This document shows positions 24,989-32,119 of a stretch of DNA of 39,808 nucleotides, in pieces. A program made the position numbers and the translations under genes. The notes below the pieces were generated by a model. That model worked only from the letters and a program-made list of their open reading frames with translations, was not told where the DNA came from and did not search any database. Source of the stretch: JANWYQ01 sp034432445 (GTDB lineage: Bacteria; Chloroflexota; Anaerolineae; JAAEKA01); contig DAOUBX010000035.1 of NCBI GenBank assembly GCA_034432445.1, positions 1 through 39,808 of the forward strand, in the 5' to 3' direction. Within the stretch, counting starts at the first letter, position 1. Each line of letters opens with the position of its first letter.

Positions 24989-25225
24989 TCAGACCAGTAG
25001 CGCCGCCCTGATGGCCGGGAGCGCCAGAGGAGGCGTAAGCAGGGGCCCGTTCTCAATGTCGAGCACAGGAATCAAATGCTGGTAAAGCTGCTGAAGCCGT
25101 TCGTCGGTCGAGATGTCCACCTCGACCACGGAGATATCGAGCTCGGCTTCCAGCAGACGCAAATCCTCACGCACGTCATGGCACAGATGGCAGCCAGGAC
25201 GGGTGTACAAGGTCACACGCCGCAT
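24989..25225 (-). CDS. Glutaredoxin-like protein (DUF836 type)
   Basis: 78-aa thioredoxin-fold protein: RVTLYTRPGCHLCHDVREDLRLL with the CHLC redox motif, then VVEVDISTDERLQQLY and IPVLDIENGPLL, where the cis-Pro is expected (IPV). The start at 25225 is chosen because GGGAG lies 7 bases upstream; a TTG eight codons earlier lacks such a site. It lies 30 bp after the tlpA-like gene, and a thiol-reducing role linked to that pathway is plausible. Confidence 0.8.
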   Translation of the reverse strand: MRRVTLYTRPGCHLCHDVREDLRLLEAELDISVVEVDISTDERLQQLYQHLIPVLDIENGPLLTPPLALPAIRAALLV

Positions 25226-25255
25226 GACCGATCTCCCAGGGGCGGACAAGGGGTC

Positions 25256-25831
25256 TCACTTGATTTTGGACACGAACTCATCGAGCAGTTTCCTATTCAA
25301 CAGCCCAGCATAGCGGGCAGCAATGCGACCTTCGCGGTCGATGAAGATCGTGGTGGGTAGCCCGCGCACCATGTAGAGCTGCATGACCTCGCCCCGGCTG
25401 TCCAGGACGACGGGAAAAGGCATCTGGAACTTGTCGACGAATTTCTTGGCCTGCTCGGCCGACTCCTGGGCGTTCACGCCCACCATGATCAGCCCATCGG
25501 CGCTGTGGGTGCGATACGCCTCGACCAGCGCTGGCATCTCTTCCTGGCAGGGGGCGCACCAGGTAGCCCAGAAGTTCATGACAATCGGTCGACCATGCCA
25601 GTCGCTCAGTTTCGATGTCTTGCCATCGCTGTGCTTCAAAACAAAGTCAGGGGCCAAGTTGCCCACGTCGAGACCGCGTCCTTTGTTGTCCACCCGAGAG
25701 GTTGAGGCCACGGCAAAATCGCCGGCAACGGTCGCAGGCGGCGCTTCCTCCGCTGCGCCACAACCGCCTATGATCAGAGCCACGGTCAGCAACAAACCCA
25801 GCCAGGCGTGTCTCATCGAACTTGCACGCAT
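25256..25831 (-). CDS. Thioredoxin-like lipoprotein, TlpA/ResA/CcmG family
   Basis: 191-aa predicted lipoprotein. The signal peptide ends in LLLTVALIIGGC, a lipobox. The AhpC-TSA/redoxin domain contains GNLAPDFVLKHSDGKTSKLSDWHGRPIVMNFWATWCAPCQEEMPAL with the active-site CAPC, and GLPTTIFIDREGRI with the cis-Pro. It would sit outside the membrane and reduce apocytochrome c thiols, fed by the CcdA protein encoded 22 bp upstream. Of two nearby ATGs, 25831 and 25816, the first is taken; both give a complete signal peptide. Confidence 0.9.
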   Translation of the reverse strand: MRASSMRHAWLGLLLTVALIIGGCGAAEEAPPATVAGDFAVASTSRVDNKGRGLDVGNLAPDFVLKHSDGKTSKLSDWHGRPIVMNFWATWCAPCQEEMPALVEAYRTHSADGLIMVGVNAQESAEQAKKFVDKFQMPFPVVLDSRGEVMQLYMVRGLPTTIFIDREGRIAARYAGLLNRKLLDEFVSKIK

Positions 25832-25853
25832 ATCATCATCTACCTCGCTCGTC

Positions 25854-26918
25854 TCACTGTTCCATGCCCAAAACACCGAGCAGCCAAGACTCAAACTCCA
25901 CCTGTGGCACATAGGTAGCCAGCAGCTGTAGACCACCCGTGTAAATCAGCACGCCCACAAAGGCCATCAAGAGCCCGCTAACCAGACTGATGGTGCCGAG
26001 GTGGCGGCTGACCTTGGGCAACAAGGTCGTGACTTGGCCGAAGATCAACCCGGCGATCAAAAAGGGAATGGCCAGGCCGAGGGAATAGAATGCCAGGAGT
26101 AGAGCACCGCGGCCGATGCTCTGCTCGGTTGCAGCCAGCGCCAGGATGCTGGCCAAGATGGGTCCAACACAAGGGGTCCAGCCGGCGGCAAACACGACGC
26201 CGGTCAAAAACGATGTGCTGTAGCCAGGCCGCCTTTCTACGCCCAGGTCGAACCGCTTCTCCATGTAAAAAAGATTGGTTCGGCTGGCCCACGCGACCAA
26301 CAGCCAGATCAGCCCGCTCTCGGCCATAGCCACCAGGGTTGGAGTGAAGCCGCCCAGCTCTGGAACGCCGAAGAAAGCGGCTGTGCCGGCCCACACGGAG
26401 ATGAAATTGAGCAGCGCAGCTACACCGCCCAGAACGACATGGCCGATCAACGGCCAGGCCAGACCTGCCAACGTCACCGCAAAGAAGAGCAAAGCCTGCA
26501 AAACGCGATTAGGGACGGTTTCACGCAGGTTGATCACATAGGCAAATGCGGCCATCGCCACTGCGAGAACAACCCAGCGATTGGCCGGCCACCGAATATG
26601 CGCGATCCGCAGGCCAAAGACAACCAACATCACGCCGCCGACCCGGATGATGGAGGGGATCGCTTCTTTCAGCAGCTGGCCCAGCGCGCCGCCCAGCGCA
26701 CCCAGGGCGACAAAAACCAGGCTGAAGCCCAAGACCAGGACCAAGGCGTGAGAAAACGTCGTCCACCGCCCGATTCGCCCGCGCTCGTCGGCGCTGGCAA
26801 CTGCTGCTCCGCTTAGGTAACCCAAGTAAACAGGCACCAGGGGCAACACGCAGGGCGAAAAGAACGACACCAAACCAAACAGAACTGCTAGCAGCAGATT
26901 GAGGTTACTTGCATCCAA
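25854..26918 (-). CDS. ccdA: CcdA/DsbD-like thiol transporter with an extra membrane insertion
   Basis: 354-aa membrane protein moving reducing power from cytoplasmic thioredoxin to extracytoplasmic thiol proteins. The two redox cysteines lie in FFSPCVLPLVPVYLGYLSG (Cys23) and FAAGWTPCVGPIL (Cys250). Usual CcdA proteins have about 230-250 residues; here about 105 residues (roughly 112-217), with three or four extra hydrophobic segments, are inserted between the halves. The start is a TTG at 26918 with AGGTGA just upstream; no in-frame ATG is near. It lies 24 bp after ccmD and 22 bp before the tlpA-like gene. Confidence 0.88.
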   Translation of the reverse strand: MDASNLNLLLAVLFGLVSFFSPCVLPLVPVYLGYLSGAAVASADERGRIGRWTTFSHALVLVLGFSLVFVALGALGGALGQLLKEAIPSIIRVGGVMLVVFGLRIAHIRWPANRWVVLAVAMAAFAYVINLRETVPNRVLQALLFFAVTLAGLAWPLIGHVVLGGVAALLNFISVWAGTAAFFGVPELGGFTPTLVAMAESGLIWLLVAWASRTNLFYMEKRFDLGVERRPGYSTSFLTGVVFAAGWTPCVGPILASILALAATEQSIGRGALLLAFYSLGLAIPFLIAGLIFGQVTTLLPKVSRHLGTISLVSGLLMAFVGVLIYTGGLQLLATYVPQVEFESWLLGVLGMEQ

Positions 26919-26942
26919 GGTGTCACCTGACAGAGGCTGCGA

Positions 26943-27089
26943 CTACTCCGGCCTCTGCGTCGTTTCCTGCCATTGTTCGCGCAGGATCGCTACATCATCT
27001 TCCAACTTGCGTTGGCGGCGCAACACCGTAATCACAAACACAAAAGTCATCAGCCAGAAAACGAACATTCCGGCGGCCAAATAGATCAT
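26943..27089 (-). CDS. ccmD: CcmD-like small membrane protein
   Basis: 48-aa protein: one membrane helix (MIYLAAGMFVFWLMTFVFVITVL) followed by a basic then acidic helical tail (RRQRKLEDDVAILREQWQET). This is the plan of CcmD, which in the CcmABCD complex helps release haem-loaded CcmE. Sequence conservation is low, so the name depends on size, topology and position after ccmC. The ATG at 27089 follows AAAGGAAG; an in-frame extension upstream has no ribosome binding site. Confidence 0.7.
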   Translation of the reverse strand: MIYLAAGMFVFWLMTFVFVITVLRRQRKLEDDVAILREQWQETTQRPE

Positions 27090-27212
27090 GGCATCGCTTC
27101 CTTTCGCAGTATCTGTGCTGGCGCCGGGCGCTTGCGAACGATTGCGGTTCGGGGCGTCTTTACGCACACGCTCGCCAACGCCGACTCAAGCGCCCAGCGT
27201 CAAGGCACACAG

Positions 27213-27959
27213 TTACGCTTGTTGCAAGGACTTAAGCTCTTCCACTTCCTCGCGCAGGTTCTCCAGCCGCACCCGCATGGCCAGAAGCACAAAGTACATC
27301 AGCGTGAAAGTCGCGACACTGAACAGCAGGGCCGTGACCATGTCAGGCGCCAGAGCAAAGCCGCCTTGGCCGCTCTCGCCGCTGGTCCCGATCACGGCCG
27401 GATGAATCGTGCGCCAAATGCGGATCGACAGAAAGGTGATCGGCACGCTGATGAAGCCAACGATGCCGTAGACCGACGCCAATCGGGCGCGGCGTTGGGG
27501 GTCGTCGATCGCGTTGCGCAACATGAGATACGCGACGTAGATCAGCCACACGATGGCGGCCGAGGTGATGCGGGGATCGTTCCAGGGCCACCACGTGTTC
27601 CAGGTCGGCCTGGCCCAGATGGAGCCGCTGACCACGTTGGCCGCCGTAAAGACCACGCCGATCTCGACCGACGAGAGGGCAAGCGAGTCCCAGCGGCGCC
27701 GGCCGGTAAGCAGATACGCAATGCCGGCGATGGCGGTCACGAGGAAGGCAAAAAAGCCTACCCACCCCGACGCCACATGGAAGTAGAAGACCCGTTGCAC
27801 CAGGCGCTCGGTCTGTGTAGGCAGGTTCGCGGCCTCCGGCGCCCACAGCAGCGCCAGATAAACGCCGGTGAGCACCAGGGCGCCGGCCACGGCCGCTAGA
27901 ACGATCAACACAAGATCACTGCGCTTACGCTTAGGAGCAGAAAGTTGTGTCGTAGTCAT
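27213..27959 (-). CDS. ccmC: Haem handling protein CcmC
   Basis: 248-aa protein with six membrane helices that loads haem onto CcmE. The tryptophan-rich WWD loop is visible as PTWNTWWPWNDPRITSAAI. Flanking haem-ligand histidines are in VFYFHVASGW and RTIHPAVIGT. The C-terminus is a short coiled coil (RVRLENLREEVEELKSLQQ), which is not typical. GGAGG five bases before the ATG supports the start. A 123-bp gap to ccmD shows nothing notable. Confidence 0.93.
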   Translation of the reverse strand: MTTTQLSAPKRKRSDLVLIVLAAVAGALVLTGVYLALLWAPEAANLPTQTERLVQRVFYFHVASGWVGFFAFLVTAIAGIAYLLTGRRRWDSLALSSVEIGVVFTAANVVSGSIWARPTWNTWWPWNDPRITSAAIVWLIYVAYLMLRNAIDDPQRRARLASVYGIVGFISVPITFLSIRIWRTIHPAVIGTSGESGQGGFALAPDMVTALLFSVATFTLMYFVLLAMRVRLENLREEVEELKSLQQA

Positions 27960-27981
27960 CAGACCCTCCGGAACAAATCAA

Positions 27982-28653
27982 TTACTCTTCCACAACGTAG
28001 TCGAACAACAAGAATGCGACGGCGATAAAGATCGCGTCGTAGGCGATCACGAGGCGCAGCCAATGCGCGATGTCGCTCAGGGCTTCACCGTCCAGCAAAG
28101 CGCCGGTGGCGCGCACGCCGGCAATCAGAACCGGTATCATGATCGGAAAGAGCAAGATCGGCAACAACACTTCGCGCGCCCGCGTGTTGACGCTCAGGGC
28201 CGAAAACAGCGTGCCCACCGCAGCAAAGCCGACCGTTCCCAGCGCCACCACCAGCAACAACGCCGGCGTAATCAACCAGATGTTGAAGAAGATGCTGGCT
28301 AAAGGCAACAGCAGCAGCTCGACCGCGCCGATGAAGAGCAGGTTGCCGATCAGCTTGCCGAAGTAGATGGCGCTGCGGTCCATCGGCGCCAGCAGAAGCC
28401 CTTCCAAGGAACCGCGGTCTTGCTCCACGATGAAGGAGCGGCTCAGACCGAGCACGCCGGCAAAGGTGATGGCTACCCAGATCACGCCCGGCAACACTAG
28501 CCGCACGTTGTCGGCGCGCAGGTCGAAGGCGAACTGGAAAATGACCAACGCCAGCATGGCAAACACGGCCATGGCGCTGAAGATGTCCTTCGTGCGCAGC
28601 TCGGCGGTGATGTCTTTCCAGACGATGGCGAAGACTTTGCGCAGGAACTTCAC
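27982..28653 (-). CDS. ccmB: Haem exporter membrane subunit CcmB
   Basis: 223-aa ABC permease of the CcmAB complex. It starts KFLRKVFAIVWKDITAELRTKDIFSAM, typical of CcmB, and has six hydrophobic segments; VEQDRGSLEGLLLAPMDRSAIYFGKL is the conserved cytoplasmic loop contacting the ATPase. The start is a GTG at 28653 that overlaps the ccmA stop (GTGA). A longer in-frame extension would only be shadow translation of ccmA. Confidence 0.92.
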   Translation of the reverse strand: MKFLRKVFAIVWKDITAELRTKDIFSAMAVFAMLALVIFQFAFDLRADNVRLVLPGVIWVAITFAGVLGLSRSFIVEQDRGSLEGLLLAPMDRSAIYFGKLIGNLLFIGAVELLLLPLASIFFNIWLITPALLLVVALGTVGFAAVGTLFSALSVNTRAREVLLPILLFPIMIPVLIAGVRATGALLDGEALSDIAHWLRLVIAYDAIFIAVAFLLFDYVVEE

Positions 28654-29351
28654 AGGTTGCCAACGATTTCGCCGTACACGCGGCGCAGCTCGGCGCCAGA
28701 AAGGTCGGCCGTGGCGGCGTCGAAGCGCACGCGCCCGCCGTTCAAGATCAACGCCCGGTCGGCCCATTCGATGCCGCGATCCAGGTTGTGGGTGGTGAGC
28801 AAGACCGTGCGGTCGCCGCTGCCCAGCTCCACCAACAAGCTGCGCAGCATGTCGGCCGCCTGCTGGTCGAGGCCGGTGTCCGGCTCGTCCAGCAACAGGA
28901 TCGGCGGGTCATGGAGGATGGCGCGGCCGATGGCCAGCCGCTGCACCATGCCGCGGCTGTAGGTGCGCACAACATCACGACGTCGCGCCCGCAAGCCCAC
29001 CCGTTCCAGCACTTCGTCCACGCGCTGCGCCAGGTTGGGCACATCGTACAGCCGGCCAAAGAACCTGAGGTTCTCCTCGCCGGTGAGGCTGTCGTACACC
29101 AGCGGGTTGTGCGACACCACACCGACATAGCGCCGCAGACCCGCTCCCGCTCGCTGTAAGTCCACGCCGCCCAGCAAGACACGGCCCGACGACGCTTTGC
29201 TCAAACCGGCGATGATGCGGATCAGGGTGGTCTTGCCGGCGCCGTTGGGTCCAAAGAGCGCAACCGACTGCCCAGCCGGCACATGGAGATCGATTGTACG
29301 CAAAACGGCTTTGCGGCCAAAGGACTTGACCAGCTTTTCGACCTCGATCAT
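28650..29351 (-). CDS. ccmA: ABC transporter ATPase CcmA
   Basis: 233-aa ABC ATPase: Walker A GPNGAGKTT, signature YSRGMVQRL, Walker B ILLLDEPDTGLD, H-loop LLTTHNLDRG. With CcmB it uses ATP to free holo-CcmE from CcmC. It overlaps the upstream cytochrome gene and the downstream ccmB by 4 bp each, so the three are translationally coupled. General ABC ATPase features alone would not name it; the neighbours do. Confidence 0.92.
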   Translation of the reverse strand: MIEVEKLVKSFGRKAVLRTIDLHVPAGQSVALFGPNGAGKTTLIRIIAGLSKASSGRVLLGGVDLQRAGAGLRRYVGVVSHNPLVYDSLTGEENLRFFGRLYDVPNLAQRVDEVLERVGLRARRRDVVRTYSRGMVQRLAIGRAILHDPPILLLDEPDTGLDQQAADMLRSLLVELGSGDRTVLLTTHNLDRGIEWADRALILNGGRVRFDAATADLSGAELRRVYGEIVGNL

Positions 29352-31237
29352 GCTTTAGCCGCCTTCGACGGCGGTTGACCGCTGGCAGAGGTAGGCGTAG
29401 CGGACTTGTCTGCGCCATGGGCGGCCAGCAAGGACTCCTTGAGCGCTGTGCGCTGCGCCAGGTAGCTGGCCTCGGCGATCTCACCGGCAGCATAGCGATC
29501 GTCCAGGTCGGCGATGGCTTGCAGCAAGCGCTGGCGCTTAGCCGATCGATCGGCCTTGGAGCCTGACTGGGCGCGCGCTGCGCCGGCGGCCGACGCCTTT
29601 GGCCGCGCCAGCGCCAGCAGCAACAGCGCAGCCACAGCCAGCAAGACAACGCCTGTCAAGCCAAACAACAAGGCCGGCGACGAGGCCCAAACCGTCGGCG
29701 ACTGTCCTGAGGCGCCTGCCGACGCCCTTGGCAATCCACGAAACTGGATGCTGACCGTCTGATTGGCCGCAACGTTCTGCGCCTCATAGCTGTCGAACAC
29801 CTGACCACCTACGGTCTGGGTTCCGACTGCGTTGAGCCCTTCCACCTTGGCGCCAAGGGCCTGATTGGCCAACACGCTGAAGCGCCCCACCGGGTAGCGC
29901 ACGGCGTGAGACAGCTCGGCCCGCGTGCCGGCATAGGGCAAGAAATAGCGCAACAAGACCTGCGACTGTCCAGGGGGCAACGGCTGCGTATCCACCACGC
30001 CCTGCGCAGTTCGGATGAAGCGATCGCCGATGGCGCCGCCGTCTGCCGCCAGATTGGTGTAGCCGGCAGGTAGGTCGAACTGCAGTACAGCGCGCTTGCC
30101 CGGCGCAACCTCCTCGCCGCCTGCATAGACGTGATCGCTGTCATGCGTCACCCGGTACAGCTCGCCCACCAGCAACGCGCCCTGTTGCTGATCGATGAAC
30201 CACTGCGCCAGCTCAAAGCGAATGTCGCCCGGCGTTGAACTGGATTCGTAGACGACCAGGGTGGCGGGGAGTTCCCGGCCATCGGCAAAGTTGATCAACT
30301 GCGTGTTGAATCGAACGCCCTTGTAAGTTGTGAAGAGGAGGTACGAGAACGCCTCGTCGGTGGGCAGATCGCTGAACGCAAAAGTCCCGTCGGCCCCTAC
30401 GGTGGTCTCTTGCACCGCCAACGCCTCGCCATCCCGGAACGGATGCAATGCGACCGTCAGGCCCGTCACCGAGTCGCCGCCGGGCGTGCCGTTCGTGACC
30501 ACGCCGGCAATGCGGCCCTCGCCCTTCACCGTGGTCAGAGCAGCGGGCGGCTGGAAGCTGAACGTGCGGGCATAGGTGACCGCTGCCCATAGGTCGGCGG
30601 CAGAGAGCTGGCCGCCCAGCGCCGGCATAGCGCCGCGCCCCTGACTGGCCACCTGGAACCAATCGTCCAAGGACTGCTGGCTGCTGTAGGCCAGATCGGC
30701 CAGGTTGACCAGTTGCCAGCCCTCGGCCAGGGCTTGCGGGCCGTCGCCGGCGCCCAGGTTGCCGTGACAAGCGGCGCACTGCTCGGTCCAGACGGCTTGC
30801 CCGCGCGCCAGCTCGGCCTGGCTGGTGTGCAAGGTCAACGCGTAGGCCACCACATCCCAAATCTGCTCGTCGGTCAAGCGGTTCTTCCAAGGGGGCATGA
30901 ACAGGCTCATGCGTCCTTCTTTGGTAACTTGGAACCACTCGCCGGGGACAGCTTGGCGCCCTACCTCCGGGTCGGCAAAGGGCGTGGCAGGGTTCGGCAG
31001 CTCAGCGGCGGTGGGGCCATCTCCGCCCCCGCGCGCGCCATGGCATGCTGCACAGTTCTCTTGGTAGATGCTCTGACCATTGGTGGCCGAAGGAGGCTGC
31101 AGAGGGATAGGGAGGGCGGGTGCGTCCTGGGCCACGGAGACAGGAGACACGCGCACGAAGGCGAAGGCAACCGCGGCTAGCGCAAGCAGCAATAGCGCAA
31201 TCGCACTCCAACGACCGGCTCGCAACACAAAACGCAT
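29348..31237 (-). CDS. Multidomain dihaem cytochrome c in the ccm operon
   Basis: 629-aa exported protein. A signal or anchor helix (residues 12-28) is followed by two cytochrome c domains with CAACHGARG and CAACHGNLG (CxxCH); possible Met ligands lie in SLFMPPW and RGAMPAL. Then comes a beta-rich carboxypeptidase-regulatory-like domain (GRIAGVVTNGTPGGDSVTGLTVAL), a beta region of unknown type, a membrane helix (ALLFGLTGVVLLAVAALLLLALA) and a cytoplasmic tail with LLQAIADLDDRYAAGEIAEASYLAQR, similar to CcmI-like or SHOCT-type tails. The ATG at 31237 is chosen because the signal peptide begins there. Lying between ccmE and ccmA, it may be a substrate or an assembly factor; its role is not known. 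Confidence 0.8.
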   Translation of the reverse strand: MRFVLRAGRWSAIALLLLALAAVAFAFVRVSPVSVAQDAPALPIPLQPPSATNGQSIYQENCAACHGARGGGDGPTAAELPNPATPFADPEVGRQAVPGEWFQVTKEGRMSLFMPPWKNRLTDEQIWDVVAYALTLHTSQAELARGQAVWTEQCAACHGNLGAGDGPQALAEGWQLVNLADLAYSSQQSLDDWFQVASQGRGAMPALGGQLSAADLWAAVTYARTFSFQPPAALTTVKGEGRIAGVVTNGTPGGDSVTGLTVALHPFRDGEALAVQETTVGADGTFAFSDLPTDEAFSYLLFTTYKGVRFNTQLINFADGRELPATLVVYESSSTPGDIRFELAQWFIDQQQGALLVGELYRVTHDSDHVYAGGEEVAPGKRAVLQFDLPAGYTNLAADGGAIGDRFIRTAQGVVDTQPLPPGQSQVLLRYFLPYAGTRAELSHAVRYPVGRFSVLANQALGAKVEGLNAVGTQTVGGQVFDSYEAQNVAANQTVSIQFRGLPRASAGASGQSPTVWASSPALLFGLTGVVLLAVAALLLLALARPKASAAGAARAQSGSKADRSAKRQRLLQAIADLDDRYAAGEIAEASYLAQRTALKESLLAAHGADKSATPTSASGQPPSKAAKA

Positions 31238-31265
31238 GCGAAAGGCCTTTCGGGGCTTAGAACAA

Positions 31266-31303
31266 GAGAGGCGGTCGCCCTGCTGCTGCGAGCGACCGCT
31301 CTC
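31266..31303 (-). other. Hairpin between ccmE and the cytochrome gene
   Basis: Stem GAGAG-G-CGGTCGC (31266-31278) pairs with GCGACCGCTCTC (31292-31303) over 12 pairs with one bulged G and a 13-base loop. Within the operon on the - strand it has no T tract, so it fits mRNA processing or partial attenuation rather than full termination. Confidence 0.55.
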
Positions 31304-31346
31304 CAAGGGGTGACGCTAATCTAAAGGCTGTGACGAAACAAGAGCC

Positions 31347-31835
31347 TTAGCCCACTGCTTCGACTTGGATCTCTTCGTACTCGACCGGCCGTTGTTCACC
31401 GCCGTAGTCCTCATAGCGCGAAGGACACTTGAGCAGCAGGGTGTTGGCATATAGGACGCCGTCCTCGCCGTACTTGCCCTCGACGATGGCCTCGGCAGCG
31501 CGGTTGAAGTTGTCCGGCCGCGGGCCGTGGAAGTAAATGGGCAACTGGCCGTTGTCGTCCTTGATGTTGAACTTCAGAATCAGATCAGCGGAGTTGTAGT
31601 CCACTGTCTCATCGACAACCACACCGCTCACGCGCACGTTCTTGCCATAGTAGTCGGTGCTCTTAGCCAGCAGCTCACCTACTTCCAGGTAATAGGCGCC
31701 GGAGTTGCCTATGGCCGAAAACACAAGGTAGGCGATGCCGGCAAAGATGAGCAGCGCGCCGACGATGAATTTCACCTGCCGATTGGCGGGTTTAGCCTCC
31801 AGTTGGGGGGCAGTGAGAATAGTCGAGTCGGACAC
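31347..31835 (-). CDS. ccmE: Haem chaperone CcmE, CxxxY variant
   Basis: 162-aa protein: one N-terminal membrane anchor (residues 22-42), then the OB-fold haem-binding domain (GKNVRVSGVVVDETVDY ... LKFNIKDDNGQLPIYFHGPRPDNF-x-x-A-x-x-IVEGKYGEDGVLYANTLLLKCPSRYED). In most CcmE the haem-binding residue is His in HDE-x-Y; here Cys137 stands in that place and Tyr141 follows, giving the CxxxY form known from archaea and some deltaproteobacteria. The start is a GTG at 31835 with AGGAGG eight bases upstream; an overlapping ATG is out of frame. First gene of the operon. Confidence 0.93.
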   Translation of the reverse strand: MSDSTILTAPQLEAKPANRQVKFIVGALLIFAGIAYLVFSAIGNSGAYYLEVGELLAKSTDYYGKNVRVSGVVVDETVDYNSADLILKFNIKDDNGQLPIYFHGPRPDNFNRAAEAIVEGKYGEDGVLYANTLLLKCPSRYEDYGGEQRPVEYEEIQVEAVG

Positions 31836-31861
31836 TTCATTGGCCTCCTAGACACTGATGA

Positions 31862-31989
31862 AGTTACGCAGTTAAGGTCTCGACGTGGGCCGGTGGGTTG
31901 AGTAGTAGCCGATCAAGCGAGGCTTCTCGCACGGGCAAAACCGGTTGAGTGAGACTCACCAGCCCTACCCGACCAACCACTGCGTAACT
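31862..31989 (-). ncRNA. Structured leader of the ccmE operon
   Basis: On the - strand AGTTACGCAGT (31989-31979) can pair over 11 bp with ACTGCGTAACT (31872-31862). The 106 bases between hold hairpins such as GCGAG-AAGC-CTCGC (31931-31918) and GGTGAGT/ACTCAACC. The closing helix ends 13 bases before the AGGAGG of ccmE, so its state could affect translation. A possible -10 (TAGAAT, 32033-32028) lies upstream, without a good -35. It is not recognised as a known riboswitch. Confidence 0.45.
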
Positions 31990-32119
31990 CTTAGCTGATT
32001 GAAGATCTGTTGCCGAACACGTGCAACATTCTACCACAACTCGCACAACACAGCAGCAACTTTTATCACACAACCAAAGCGGCTGTTTCGTGCAGATCAG
32101 GCTGCGTCCGTGAGCCGCG

